Part shown: piece by piece, positions 16,346-24,282 of the stretch
How positions within the stretch are numbered: the stretch's first letter is position 1
Layout of the letters: the number at the start of each line of letters is the position of its first letter
Assembly (NCBI RefSeq): GCF_036311985.1
Contig: NZ_JAZDCJ010000038.1
Source of the DNA: JAZDCJ01 sp036311985
Lineage (GTDB): Bacteria > Actinomycetota > Actinomycetes > Actinomycetales > Micrococcaceae
Length of the DNA: 64,000 nt
Reading direction: 5' to 3' (one strand)
Made by a program: the position numbers and the translations under genes
Notes under the pieces: generated by a model
Seen by the model: only the letters and a program-made list of their open reading frames with translations
Databases searched by the model: none
What the model was told of the DNA's origin: nothing

Positions 16346-17491
16346 GTGACTGAACAGCTGGAGCGACTCGCCAACCTGCCGCTGCGGGAGAACCTTCGCG
16401 GCCTGCAGCCCTACGGGGCCCCGCAGCTGCACGTTCCCATCCAGCTCAACGTCAACGAGAACACCCATCCGGTCCCCGCCGAGGTCCAGGCCGCCATCGC
16501 GGCCGACGTCGCAGCGGCCGCCGCCGGGCTCAACCGCTACCCCGACCGGGAATTCACCGAGCTCCGGACTCGTCTTGCCGCCTACCTGGGCCACGGACTC
16601 GACGCGGAGAACATCTGGGCCGGCAACGGTTCCAACGAGGTGCTGCAGCAGATCCTCCAGGCCTTCGGAGGGCCGGGGCGCACCGTCATGGGATTCCCTC
16701 CCACCTATTCGATGTACCCGCTGCTCGCGAGCGGCACGGACACGGGCTACGTGGCCGGCCGCCGGGAGGACGACTTCGCGCTCACCGCGGCCTCGGCCGC
16801 CGCGCAGGTCGCCGAGGCCGCTCCCGACGTCGTCATCCTCTGTTCCCCGAACAACCCCACCGGCACGGCGCTGGGGCTCGACGTCGTCGAAGCCGTCTAC
16901 GAGGCGGGGACGCCGAGCCGCACCGTCGTCGTCGTCGACGAGGCCTACGCCGAGTTCGCCCAGACCGGAACGCGTTCCGCCCTCACGCTCCTTCCGGGGC
17001 GCGAGCGCCTGATCGTCTCCCGCACCATGAGCAAGGCCTTCGCCCTCGCCGGTGCCCGGCTCGGCTACCTCGCCGCCGCTCCGGAGGTCGCCGACGCCCT
17101 CCGGCTCGTGCGCCTGCCCTACCACCTCTCCGCCGTCACCCAGGCCACCGCGAACGCCGCGCTCAAGCACGTCGCCGCCCTGCTGGCCAACGTCGAGGCG
17201 ATCAAGGAGCAGCGGGACCGGATCGTGGCGGCCTTGACCCAGATGGGCCTCTCGCCCGCCCCGAGCGACTCCAACTTCGTCTTCTTCGGAGGGCTCGCGC
17301 ACCCCTCGCGCGTCTGGCAGGGCCTGCTCGACGCCGGGGTGATCATCCGCGACGTCGGCATCCCCGGCCACCTCCGGGTCACCGCGGGAACCCCCGAGGA
17401 GACCACGGTCTTCCTGGACCGCCTCCGCCTGCTGGTGGCCGAGCCCGGGGCCCTGGCCACCGCGGACGGCCACGCCCCCGACGCCCCGTAG
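16346..17491 (+). CDS. hisC: Histidinol-phosphate aminotransferase
   Basis: PLP enzyme of histidine synthesis, 381 residues. The PLP lysine is in SRTMSKAFALAGARLGY. The cofactor pocket shows SPNNPTGTA and DEAYAEF, and the substrate region LNVNENTHPVP is near the N-terminus. The first his gene of a cluster hisC-hisB-hisH-(small ORF)-priA. The GTG start fits both the family N-terminus and the leaderless promoter. hisD is not in the window between lexA and hisC. Confidence 0.95.
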   Translation: MTEQLERLANLPLRENLRGLQPYGAPQLHVPIQLNVNENTHPVPAEVQAAIAADVAAAAAGLNRYPDREFTELRTRLAAYLGHGLDAENIWAGNGSNEVLQQILQAFGGPGRTVMGFPPTYSMYPLLASGTDTGYVAGRREDDFALTAASAAAQVAEAAPDVVILCSPNNPTGTALGLDVVEAVYEAGTPSRTVVVVDEAYAEFAQTGTRSALTLLPGRERLIVSRTMSKAFALAGARLGYLAAAPEVADALRLVRLPYHLSAVTQATANAALKHVAALLANVEAIKEQRDRIVAALTQMGLSPAPSDSNFVFFGGLAHPSRVWQGLLDAGVIIRDVGIPGHLRVTAGTPEETTVFLDRLRLLVAEPGALATADGHAPDAP

Positions 17492-17559
17492 CGCGGATAG
17501 ACTGTACGCCGGCCCACCGGCACCACACCGCCACCACCCACGCCCGAACGAGGAACACC

Positions 17560-18180
17560 ATGACTGCAGAACTGCTGAGCGGCCGCCGCGCCCGGATGAG
17601 CCGGAAGACCAGCGAGTCGACCGTCTCCGTCGAGCTGGACCTCGACGGGACCGGGCAATCGACCATCAGCACGACCGTGCCGTTCTACGACCACATGCTC
17701 ACGGCCCTCGCGAAGCACTCCCTGATCGACCTCACGGTCGAGGCCACGGGCGACACCCACATCGACGTGCACCACACCGTCGAGGACGTCGCGATCACGA
17801 TCGGCGAGGTCCTGCGGACCGCACTCGGCGACAAGGCCGGCATCCGCCGCTTCGGGGAGGCCACGGTCCCCCTCGACGAGGCGCTGGCCCACGCCGTCGT
17901 CGACATCTCCGGACGCCCCTACCTGGTCCACGGTGGCGAGCCGGCCGGGCAGGAATACCACCTCATCGGCGGGCACTTCACCGGCTCGCTCACGCGCCAT
18001 GTCTTCGAGGCCCTGACGCTTCACGCGCAGATCTGCCTCCACCTGAACGTCGTCGCCGGCCGGGATCCGCACCACATCGTCGAGGCCCAGTTCAAGGCCT
18101 TCGCCCGGGCGCTGCGCGCGGCCGTCGAGCCGGACGCCCGCCTTGGCGGGGCCATCCCCTCGACCAAGGGCGCGCTTTAG
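17560..18180 (+). CDS. hisB: Imidazoleglycerol-phosphate dehydratase
   Basis: Dehydrates imidazoleglycerol phosphate in histidine synthesis. The 206-residue protein has the metal-binding signatures DVHHTVEDVAI and ALTLHAQICLHL ... GRDPHHIVEAQFKA. It is the monofunctional form, without the phosphatase domain of enteric HisB. A TAGACT -10 candidate at 17498-17503 and GAGGAAC before the ATG suggest an internal promoter with a normal leader. Confidence 0.96.
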   Translation: MTAELLSGRRARMSRKTSESTVSVELDLDGTGQSTISTTVPFYDHMLTALAKHSLIDLTVEATGDTHIDVHHTVEDVAITIGEVLRTALGDKAGIRRFGEATVPLDEALAHAVVDISGRPYLVHGGEPAGQEYHLIGGHFTGSLTRHVFEALTLHAQICLHLNVVAGRDPHHIVEAQFKAFARALRAAVEPDARLGGAIPSTKGAL

Positions 18181-18181
18181 G

Positions 18182-18817
18182 ATGGCCCGCCCCTCCGTCA
18201 CCGTCCTCGACTACGGCTCGGGCAACGTCCGCTCCGCGGTCCGGGCGCTCGAGCGGGCCGGCGCCGAGGTCGTGCTCAGCCGCGATCCCCGCGACGTCTC
18301 GACGGCGGTCGGTCTCGTGGTGCCCGGCGTCGGCGCGTTCGCGGCCGTCATGAAGGCGCTCAAGGACGTCGGCGCCGTGCAGCAGATCGGCCGCCGCATC
18401 GCGGGCGGCCGCCCGGTGCTGGGGATCTGCGTCGGCCACCAGGTGTTCTTCGAGGAGGGCGTCGAGCACGGCGTCCGCACCCAGGGCATGGGGGAGTGGC
18501 CGGGAACGGTCGAGCTCCTGAAGGCGCCCGTCGTCCCGCACATGGGGTGGAACACGGTGGCCCCGCCGGCGGGGTCGCGGTTGTTCGAGGGCATCGAGGA
18601 CGAGCGCTTCTACTTCGTCCACTCCTACGGCGTGCAGCGGTGGGAGTTCGAGGTGCTGCAGCCGCGCATGACGCCGCCGGCCGTGACCTGGGCCGAGCAC
18701 GGCGTGCCGTTCATCGCGGCCGTCGAGAACGGACCGCTCTCGGCCGTGCAGTTCCACCCGGAGAAGTCCGGCGACGCCGGCGCCCGGCTGCTGCGCAACT
18801 GGCTGGGCACGCTCTGA
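18182..18817 (+). CDS. hisH: Imidazole glycerol phosphate synthase, glutamine amidotransferase subunit
   Basis: Class I glutaminase that supplies ammonia to HisF. The nucleophile elbow is GICVGHQVFF, and the His/Glu pair is in VQFHPEKSG. Length 211 residues. ATG 18182 is 1 nt after the hisB stop. A longer frame from 18143 would overlap hisB and adds no family residues. It is followed with one-base overlap (TGATG) by a tiny membrane ORF. hisF lies outside the window. Confidence 0.95.
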   Translation: MARPSVTVLDYGSGNVRSAVRALERAGAEVVLSRDPRDVSTAVGLVVPGVGAFAAVMKALKDVGAVQQIGRRIAGGRPVLGICVGHQVFFEEGVEHGVRTQGMGEWPGTVELLKAPVVPHMGWNTVAPPAGSRLFEGIEDERFYFVHSYGVQRWEFEVLQPRMTPPAVTWAEHGVPFIAAVENGPLSAVQFHPEKSGDAGARLLRNWLGTL

Positions 18818-18966
18818 TGTGGAGCATCCTGCTGATGGCGCTCGGCGGCCTCCTGATCGGCGGCGCCTTGTCGCTGCGGAGCCAGAAGGCGCACGTGTCC
18901 TGGATCGCCGCCTGCTGGCTTCTCGCCGCCCTCGCGCTCGGCGCCGCCTACGCCCTGACCCTGTGA
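18817..18966 (+). CDS. 49-residue two-helix membrane protein in the his operon
   Basis: Begins MWSILLMALGGLLIGG, has a short polar turn RSQKAHVSW, then a second hydrophobic helix WLLAALALGAAYALTL. Start and hisH stop share an A in TGATG, the layout of translational reinitiation, so I consider it a real gene despite its size. No function can be assigned. It could be a small membrane factor conserved between hisH and hisA in relatives. Confidence 0.6.
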   Translation: MWSILLMALGGLLIGGALSLRSQKAHVSWIAACWLLAALALGAAYALTL

Positions 18967-19026
18967 GCTGCGGCCGCACCCGCGGCCGCCTCCGACCGAA
19001 CCGCCACCGAACGAAAGCCACCGACC

Positions 19027-19770
19027 ATGAGCACCCCCCACGAGCCCATCCTTGAACTCCTCCCCGCCGTCGACGTCGCCGACGGCCAGGCCGTACGCCT
19101 CGTGCAGGGCGAGGCCGGCAGCGAGACCGGCTACGGCGACCCCCTCGAGGCCGCACTCGCGTGGCAGAACGACGGCGCCGAGTGGGTCCACCTCGTCGAC
19201 CTCGACGCCGCGTTCGGGCGCGGACAGAACACGGAGGTGCTGCGCCGCGTCTCCGACCAGCTGTCCATCAAGGTCGAGCTCTCCGGCGGCATCCGCGACG
19301 ACGCCTCCCTCGAGCGCGCGCTCGAGTTCGGCGCCGCCCGCGTGAACCTGGGCACCGCGGCGCTCGAGGACCCCGAGTGGACGGCGCGCGCAATCGCCCG
19401 CCACGGCGACAAGATCGCCGTCGGGCTCGACGTCCGCGGCACCACGCTGGCCGCCCGGGGCTGGACGCAGGAGGGCGGGGACCTCTGGGAGGTCCTGGCC
19501 CGGCTCGAGGACGCCGGCTGCGCGCGGTACGTCGTGACGGACGTGACCAAGGACGGAACGCTGCGCGGACCCAACGTCGAGCTCCTGGCGCAGTTGTGCG
19601 AGCGCACGGACAAGCCCGTCGTCGCCTCGGGCGGCATCTCGAGCCTCGAGGACCTGCGCGTGCTGCGCACCCTGGTGCCCGCCGGCGTCGAGGGCGCGAT
19701 CGTCGGCAAGGCCCTGTACGCCGGCCGCTTCACCCTGCCGGAGGCGCTCGACGTCGCCGGCCGCCGCTAG
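19027..19770 (+). CDS. priA: PriA/HisA: phosphoribosyl isomerase (probably dual His/Trp)
   Basis: Beta/alpha-barrel isomerase of 247 residues. In Actinobacteria this enzyme (PriA) usually serves both histidine (HisA) and tryptophan (TrpF) synthesis. N-terminal catalytic Asp is in LLPAVDVADGQAVRLVQG and the C-terminal one in VVTDVTKDGTL. Phosphate sites SGGIRDD and ASGGISS are present. The first catalytic motif AVDVADGQAVRL is of PriA type. Dual activity is inferred from the lineage and would require that no separate trpF exists. Confidence 0.92.
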   Translation: MSTPHEPILELLPAVDVADGQAVRLVQGEAGSETGYGDPLEAALAWQNDGAEWVHLVDLDAAFGRGQNTEVLRRVSDQLSIKVELSGGIRDDASLERALEFGAARVNLGTAALEDPEWTARAIARHGDKIAVGLDVRGTTLAARGWTQEGGDLWEVLARLEDAGCARYVVTDVTKDGTLRGPNVELLAQLCERTDKPVVASGGISSLEDLRVLRTLVPAGVEGAIVGKALYAGRFTLPEALDVAGRR

Positions 19771-19786
19771 GGGCGCGGCCGCGCCG

Positions 19787-20677
19787 ATGGACGCCGAGGG
19801 GACGACGCCGGGGCGGCACCTGCCCGGGCACATCGAGGCCGCGCTGCGCCGCGCGGGCGGGGCCGCCGACTCCGCCGGACAGCCGTGGTCCGGGCGCGAC
19901 CTGGCCGGGGAGGGCAATCCGCTGCACGCCTTCGACGCCGACGACGGACTCCCGGACGCCGGCTACGAGGCGGCGGTCGCCGCGCTCGTGGCCGGCACCG
20001 GCGACGAGGCCGGCGTCGTCTCCTCCCTCGCGACCGCCCGCGTCTTCGTCCCGGTCCTCGCATCGCTGGCCGAGGGCGGGCTCGGCGAGCACGGCTTCGC
20101 CGAGGACAAGGAGGCGGACATGGCGCTCGTGACCATCACGGCCCCGGACGGACGCGCCGCCCTGCCCGTGTTCTCCGGCGTGGACCGGCTGCGCGCCTGG
20201 CACCCCCAGGCCCGCCCCGTGGCCGTGTTCGCACCCCGCGCCGCCCTGTCCGCGGTGTCCGAGGGGGCCCAGCTGCTGGTGGTGGACCCGGGATCGGACG
20301 TCACGTTCGTGGTCCGGCGTCCGGCCGTCTGGTCCCTCGCGAAGCAGCGGCCCTGGGTCCCGGGCTACGCCGACGGGCGCCACGCCGCGCTCTTCGAGGG
20401 CCTCGTCGACCAGGAGCCCGACGTCATCGGGTTGACCGCCGCGCCGGGGCGCGGGGTCGCCTCGCGCACGGCCTCCGGCGCCGTCGTCGCCGGCGGGGGA
20501 TCCGGTCCGGAAGTGCGGCTGGAGATCGCGTTCGCCCAGGGTACGACGCCGGAGCGCGCCCGGGCGGCCGTCGCCCGGATCCAGGAGCGGTTGCGCGGCG
20601 ACACCGCCTTCAGCGAGGGCGTGGACTCGCTCGAACTGGCGCTCACGACCCGGGCGCCGGGAGCCGGCCAGAGGTGA
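19787..20677 (+). CDS. SseB N-terminal domain protein
   Basis: 296-residue cytoplasmic protein with the SseB-type pattern. It contains FVPVLASLAE, then DMALVTITAPDGRAALPVFSG and LRAWHPQARPV, and ends in an Ala/Arg-rich tail. Molecular function is unknown. It follows priA by 16 nt and overlaps the MFS gene by 4 bases (GTGA), so all three may be cotranscribed. The N-terminal ~50 residues look unstructured. Confidence 0.82.
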   Translation: MDAEGTTPGRHLPGHIEAALRRAGGAADSAGQPWSGRDLAGEGNPLHAFDADDGLPDAGYEAAVAALVAGTGDEAGVVSSLATARVFVPVLASLAEGGLGEHGFAEDKEADMALVTITAPDGRAALPVFSGVDRLRAWHPQARPVAVFAPRAALSAVSEGAQLLVVDPGSDVTFVVRRPAVWSLAKQRPWVPGYADGRHAALFEGLVDQEPDVIGLTAAPGRGVASRTASGAVVAGGGSGPEVRLEIAFAQGTTPERARAAVARIQERLRGDTAFSEGVDSLELALTTRAPGAGQR

Positions 20678-22005
20678 ACTTCGTCCGATACGCCCACTTG
20701 CTGCGGCAACCGGGCGTCGCCTGGCTTCTCGCCGCCGGGATGGTGGCCCGTTTCCCGCACTCCGCGGCCGGGATCCTGCTGACGCTGCACGTCGTGCAGA
20801 CGCTCGGCCGCGAGTGGACCGCCGCCGGGACGGTCGCGGCGCTGATGACCGTCGGCATCGCGCTCGGTGCCCCGTGGCGGGGCCGTCAGGTCGATACCCA
20901 CGGGCTCCGCCGGGCCCTGCTGCCCTCGGTCCTCGTGGAGGGGGCGGTATGGACGGCCGCGCCACACGTGTCCTACGAATGGCTCCTCCTGCTCGCCTTC
21001 GTCGGGGGCGTGTTCGCGGTTCCGGTCTTCAGCGTCGTGCGCCAGGCGCTCGGGGTGATGACCGCGGGCGATACGCGGCGCTCGGCCTTCGCCCTCGACT
21101 CGATCGCCACGGAGCTCGTGTTCATGTGCGGTCCCGCGCTCGCCGCCGTCATCGCCACGAGCGCGTCGACCCGGCTCGGGCTGACCGGCGTAGGGATCGC
21201 GGCGGCCCTGAGCGGACTCGTGCTCATGTGGCTCAATCCGCCGACGCGCTCGGGGCAACCGGGCGCCGTCGTCCCGAGCGAACCGGCCGAGGAACGCAAG
21301 GGGGCCGAGGCGTCCGTCGTCGCCGCGGCGCCCCTCCACCTCGCCGAGGCGGAGGCCGAGCTGATCCCGGCCGGCCTCAAGGAGACGCGGCGTCGGATCC
21401 AGCAGCGCGGCCGGGGCTTCCGACACCGCTTCGCGTGGGTGACGGCGGGCGTGGTGGGCGTCTTCCTGGCAGCGTCCGGGGCGGGGCTCGTCCTCGCAGG
21501 ATCCGAGGTCGCCGTGGTCGCCGTCCTGCAGGGCATGGACCGCGTGGCGGAGCTCGGGATCGTGTTCGTCTTCTGGTGCGGCGCGTCGCTCGTGGGCGGA
21601 CTCGTCTACGGCGCCCTGCCATTCAGGCTGCCGCCGCTCGTCCTGCTCCTGGCGATGTCCGTGCTCAGCGTCCCGCTGTTGTTCGCGCAGGACACCTTGA
21701 CGCTCGCGCTGCTCACCGTCGGCCCGGGCCTGCTGTGCGCCCCGGTCCTGGCCTCCGCCTCGGAGCGGCTGACCGAGCTCGTCCGCGAGGAGCGGCGCGG
21801 AGAGGCCATGGGCTGGTACGGCTCGGCGCTCACGGGAGGCACGGCGCTGGGCTCGCCGCTCGTCGGCCTCGCGATCGACAACGGCTCGACGGCCGCAGCC
21901 TTCGTGCTGATCGGTGTTGCGGGATCCCTGCTGAGCCTGGCGGCGTTGACCGCCCAGCTCCTGCGGCGCCGCCGTCGCGGCCGGGGTCAGCGGATCCTCG
22001 CCTGA
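20674..22005 (+). CDS. MFS transporter
   Basis: 443-residue membrane protein with two groups of hydrophobic helices separated by a charged central loop of about 80 residues (roughly 190-265, containing QPGAVVPSEPAEERK). N-terminal segments include LAAGMVARFPHSAAG and a GAPWRGRQVDTHG loop resembling MFS motif A. The substrate is unknown. The GTG start lies in the sseB stop (GTGA). A GC-rich hairpin lies downstream. Confidence 0.85.
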   Translation: MNFVRYAHLLRQPGVAWLLAAGMVARFPHSAAGILLTLHVVQTLGREWTAAGTVAALMTVGIALGAPWRGRQVDTHGLRRALLPSVLVEGAVWTAAPHVSYEWLLLLAFVGGVFAVPVFSVVRQALGVMTAGDTRRSAFALDSIATELVFMCGPALAAVIATSASTRLGLTGVGIAAALSGLVLMWLNPPTRSGQPGAVVPSEPAEERKGAEASVVAAAPLHLAEAEAELIPAGLKETRRRIQQRGRGFRHRFAWVTAGVVGVFLAASGAGLVLAGSEVAVVAVLQGMDRVAELGIVFVFWCGASLVGGLVYGALPFRLPPLVLLLAMSVLSVPLLFAQDTLTLALLTVGPGLLCAPVLASASERLTELVREERRGEAMGWYGSALTGGTALGSPLVGLAIDNGSTAAAFVLIGVAGSLLSLAALTAQLLRRRRRGRGQRILA

Positions 22006-22140
22006 TCCCGGCCGGCGCCACCGCGCCCCACCGCCAGCAGGCAGGAGGCCTGCCGGGGATGCCCGCCCCACCGGCGCCGAACCATCAGAGGGCGGGAGGC
22101 CCGTCGGGGCCGCCCGGCCCCTTCTTGTCGACGGACGCGG

Positions 22141-22188
22141 CGGGGCCCCGCCGTCCCGCCGTCGTCACGGCGGGTCGACGGGGCCCCG
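22141..22188. terminator. Long imperfect hairpin between convergent MFS and DUF1844 genes
   Basis: Two 22-nt arms (22141-22162 and 22167-22188) pair with only two mismatches around a CGTC loop. There is no T-run. The position between converging genes makes a bidirectional transcription barrier likely. Confidence 0.55.
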
Positions 22189-22206
22189 TGGGTTCCCGGC
22201 GTGGGG

Positions 22207-22575
22207 TCAGTTCACCGGTCCGGTGAACTTCTCTCCCGGGCCCTGGCCCGGCGCGTCCTGGATCGTCGACGCCTCGCGGAAGGCGAGCTGGAGCGAGCGC
22301 AGCCCGTCGCGGAGCGGGGCGGCGTGCTGGCTGCCGATCTCCGGGGCGGCGGCGGTGATGAGGCCCGCGAGGGCGGTGATCAGCTTGCGGGCCTCGTCGA
22401 GGTCCTTGAGGTCCTCGGCGTCGTCGCCGGCGGCGAGGCCGCACTTCACCGCGGCGGCGCTCATCAAGTGGACGGCGGCCGTCGTGATGATCTCGACGGC
22501 GGGTACTTCGGCGATGTCTCGGACGGCTCCGGCCTCGGGCGCGACGGACTCCGGATTCGATTCGGGGGTGCTCAT
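22207..22575 (-). CDS. DUF1844 family protein
   Basis: 122-residue protein, mostly helical, with the core VEIITTAAVHLMSAAAVKCGL and an Asp-rich DDAEDLKDLDEARKLI segment typical of DUF1844. Function unknown. It regularly lies divergent from infC in Actinobacteria, as here. ATG 22575 is preferred to upstream starts because it gives the family N-terminus (MSTPES). The shared upstream region holds the infC promoter and leader. Confidence 0.83.
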   Translation of the reverse strand: MSTPESNPESVAPEAGAVRDIAEVPAVEIITTAAVHLMSAAAVKCGLAAGDDAEDLKDLDEARKLITALAGLITAAAPEIGSQHAAPLRDGLRSLQLAFREASTIQDAPGQGPGEKFTGPVN

Positions 22576-22580
22576 ACTGC

Positions 22581-22586
22581 TAAGCT
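22581..22586 (+). promoter_or_regulatory. Candidate -10 (TAAGCT) for the infC leader transcript
   Basis: TAAGCT fits TANNNT and would give a leader of about 250 nt before infC. No clear -35 is visible, so this is tentative. Confidence 0.35.
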
Positions 22587-22664
22587 TTCCACAGACCGAC
22601 CTGATTCGTGCATTCGGGGGGCGCCGTGACGTGGCCCCCTTCCGTTCGAAGCAGGCATGCAAGT

Positions 22665-22799
22665 GGAGGCCTGACTCCCACCCGCGATAGCCGCAGAGGC
22701 TGCCGGGTCAATTCGGCGGTGGAGGTCCAACCTCCACCCGGCGGCCCGTCCGTCAACGAATTCCAAGGCCTCCGCCTGCCCCGCAGCCGGAGGCCTTTT
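22665..22799 (+). promoter_or_regulatory. infC-rpmI-rplT leader with terminator and competing pairing
   Basis: A terminator hairpin AAGGCCTCCG / CGGAGGCCTT (22765-22774 and 22788-22797) runs into TTTT (22796-22799) 43 nt before infC. A second stem GGTGGAGG / CCTCCACC lies at 22718-22738. An upstream copy of the 3' arm, GGAGGCCT (22665-22672), is complementary to the 5' arm of the terminator, so the leader can fold in two exclusive ways. This is the logic of ribosomal-protein attenuators such as the L20 leader of Bacillus. Confidence 0.65.
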
Positions 22800-22842
22800 C
22801 CTGTTGCGGGCGGCTTCGGACCACGAACAGCAGGAGTGACAC

Positions 22843-23862
22843 ATCAGCGATCCACGCATTAACGATCGAATCCGCGTCCCGGAGGTGCGGTTGGTTGGAC
22901 CCAACGGCGAACAGGTGGGCGTAGTCCGCATCGAGGACGCCTTGCGTCTGGCCGCCGAGTCCGATCTTGATCTCGTCGAGGTGGCGCCTACGGCCAAGCC
23001 TCCCGTGTGCAAGCTGATGGACTTCGGCAAGTACAAGTACGAAGCCGCCGTGAAGGCGCGCGAGGCCCGGAAGAACCAGACCAACACGGTTCTCAAGGAA
23101 ATCCGCTTCCGCCTGAAGATCGACAAGCACGACTACGAGACGAAGACGGGCCACGCCCTGCGCTTCCTCTCCGCCGGCGACAAGGTCAAGGCGATGATCC
23201 AGTTCCGCGGCCGCGAACAGCAGCGTCCGGAAATGGGCATCCGCCTGCTGAACAAGTTCGCCGAGGACGTCGCCTCGGTCGGCATCGTCGAGTCCACGCC
23301 GCGGATCGACGGGCGCAACATGGTCATGGTCGTCGGCCCCCTGAAGAACAAGGCGGAGGCCAAGGCCGAGGCGCGCCGCCAGGCGCAGCGCGAGCAGGAC
23401 AAGGCGAAGGCGGCCGCGGGCAAGGAACGGGTCGACACCGACGCGGACCGGCCGGCGATGTCGCAGTCGCTGGGCGACGCCCTGCCGGAAGGCCTGAAGG
23501 CGCAGTTGGCCGCCAACGAGGCGGCGGCCGACGAGGCAGTGGTCGACGAGGCAGTGGCCGAGCCGGCAGCTGCTGAGGCCCCGGCCGCCGAGGACGTCCC
23601 GGTGGCGGCCGAGCCCGCCGAGGAGAAGCCGGCCCAGCCGGTGGAGACCGCGCCGGTCCAGCCCCGGGCGGCGGCCAAGCCGGCCGCGGAGGTCAAGCCG
23701 GTGGCCAAGCCGGCCGCTGAGGCCAAGCCTGCTGCGGCGAAGCCCGCCGTGGCGGCGCCGAAGCCAGCGGCCAAGCCGGCCCCGAAGCCGGCCGCAGCGG
23801 CACCCAGGCCGGCCCCGAAGCCGGCGCCCCGCAGCTCTGCCAAGCCGGGTCCCGCCAAGTAG
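22843..23862 (+). CDS. infC: Translation initiation factor IF-3 (ATC start)
   Basis: IF-3 binds the 30S subunit and checks start-codon pairing. The conserved N-terminus ISDPRINDRIRVPEVRLVG is encoded only if translation begins at ATC 22843. An in-frame TGA lies two codons upstream, and no ATG/GTG/TTG occurs before GTG 22885. AGGAG at 22832-22836, 6 nt before the ATC, supports this start. Non-AUG starts are a known self-regulating feature of infC. The two IF-3 domains fill about residues 1-170. An Ala/Pro/Lys-rich tail of ~165 residues follows, making 339 in all versus about 180 in E. coli. Confidence 0.93.
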   Translation: MSDPRINDRIRVPEVRLVGPNGEQVGVVRIEDALRLAAESDLDLVEVAPTAKPPVCKLMDFGKYKYEAAVKAREARKNQTNTVLKEIRFRLKIDKHDYETKTGHALRFLSAGDKVKAMIQFRGREQQRPEMGIRLLNKFAEDVASVGIVESTPRIDGRNMVMVVGPLKNKAEAKAEARRQAQREQDKAKAAAGKERVDTDADRPAMSQSLGDALPEGLKAQLAANEAAADEAVVDEAVAEPAAAEAPAAEDVPVAAEPAEEKPAQPVETAPVQPRAAAKPAAEVKPVAKPAAEAKPAAAKPAVAAPKPAAKPAPKPAAAAPRPAPKPAPRSSAKPGPAK

Positions 23863-23906
23863 GCGGACCGGGCTGGCACATCCCCACCGGGATGCACACC
23901 CACCCA

Positions 23907-23930
23907 CGGGCTTCCGGATCCGGAAGCCCG
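23907..23930. repeat. Perfect 24-bp palindrome between infC and rpmI
   Basis: CGGGCTTCCG, GATC centre, CGGAAGCCCG. There is no T-run, and rpmI must be cotranscribed with infC, so an RNA processing or protein-binding hairpin is more likely than a terminator. Confidence 0.6.
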
Positions 23931-23983
23931 CAAGATCCCCGGTCCGCCAGCGGACACGGGAGCACGTAAGGAGAACGGCGGAC

Positions 23984-24178
23984 ATGCCGAAGTTCAAGAC
24001 CCACAGCGGTGCCAAGAAGCGCTTCAAGCTCACCGGCAGCGGCAAGCTCAAGCGCCAGCAGGCCAACCGCCGCCACTACCTGGAGCACAAGCCCTCCACG
24101 CTGACCCGCCGGCTCAAGGGCGACCTGATCGTCTCCAAGGCCGACACCAAGACCATCAAGCGGATGCTGGGCCTCTAA
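23984..24178 (+). CDS. rpmI: 50S ribosomal protein L35
   Basis: Basic 64-residue ribosomal protein with the family pattern MPKFKTHSGAKKRFKLTGSGK and the C-terminal TIKRMLGL. AAGGAGA precedes the ATG. Middle gene of infC-rpmI-rplT. Confidence 0.97.
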   Translation: MPKFKTHSGAKKRFKLTGSGKLKRQQANRRHYLEHKPSTLTRRLKGDLIVSKADTKTIKRMLGL

Positions 24179-24282
24179 GCAGACGCACCGGGAGCCCCCG
24201 CTCCCATCCATTCACGCAGTTCCCTCCGGGCTCGCCGCCGCATGATCGGCGCACCGGGGGCCAGATATTAAGGAGTACACAC

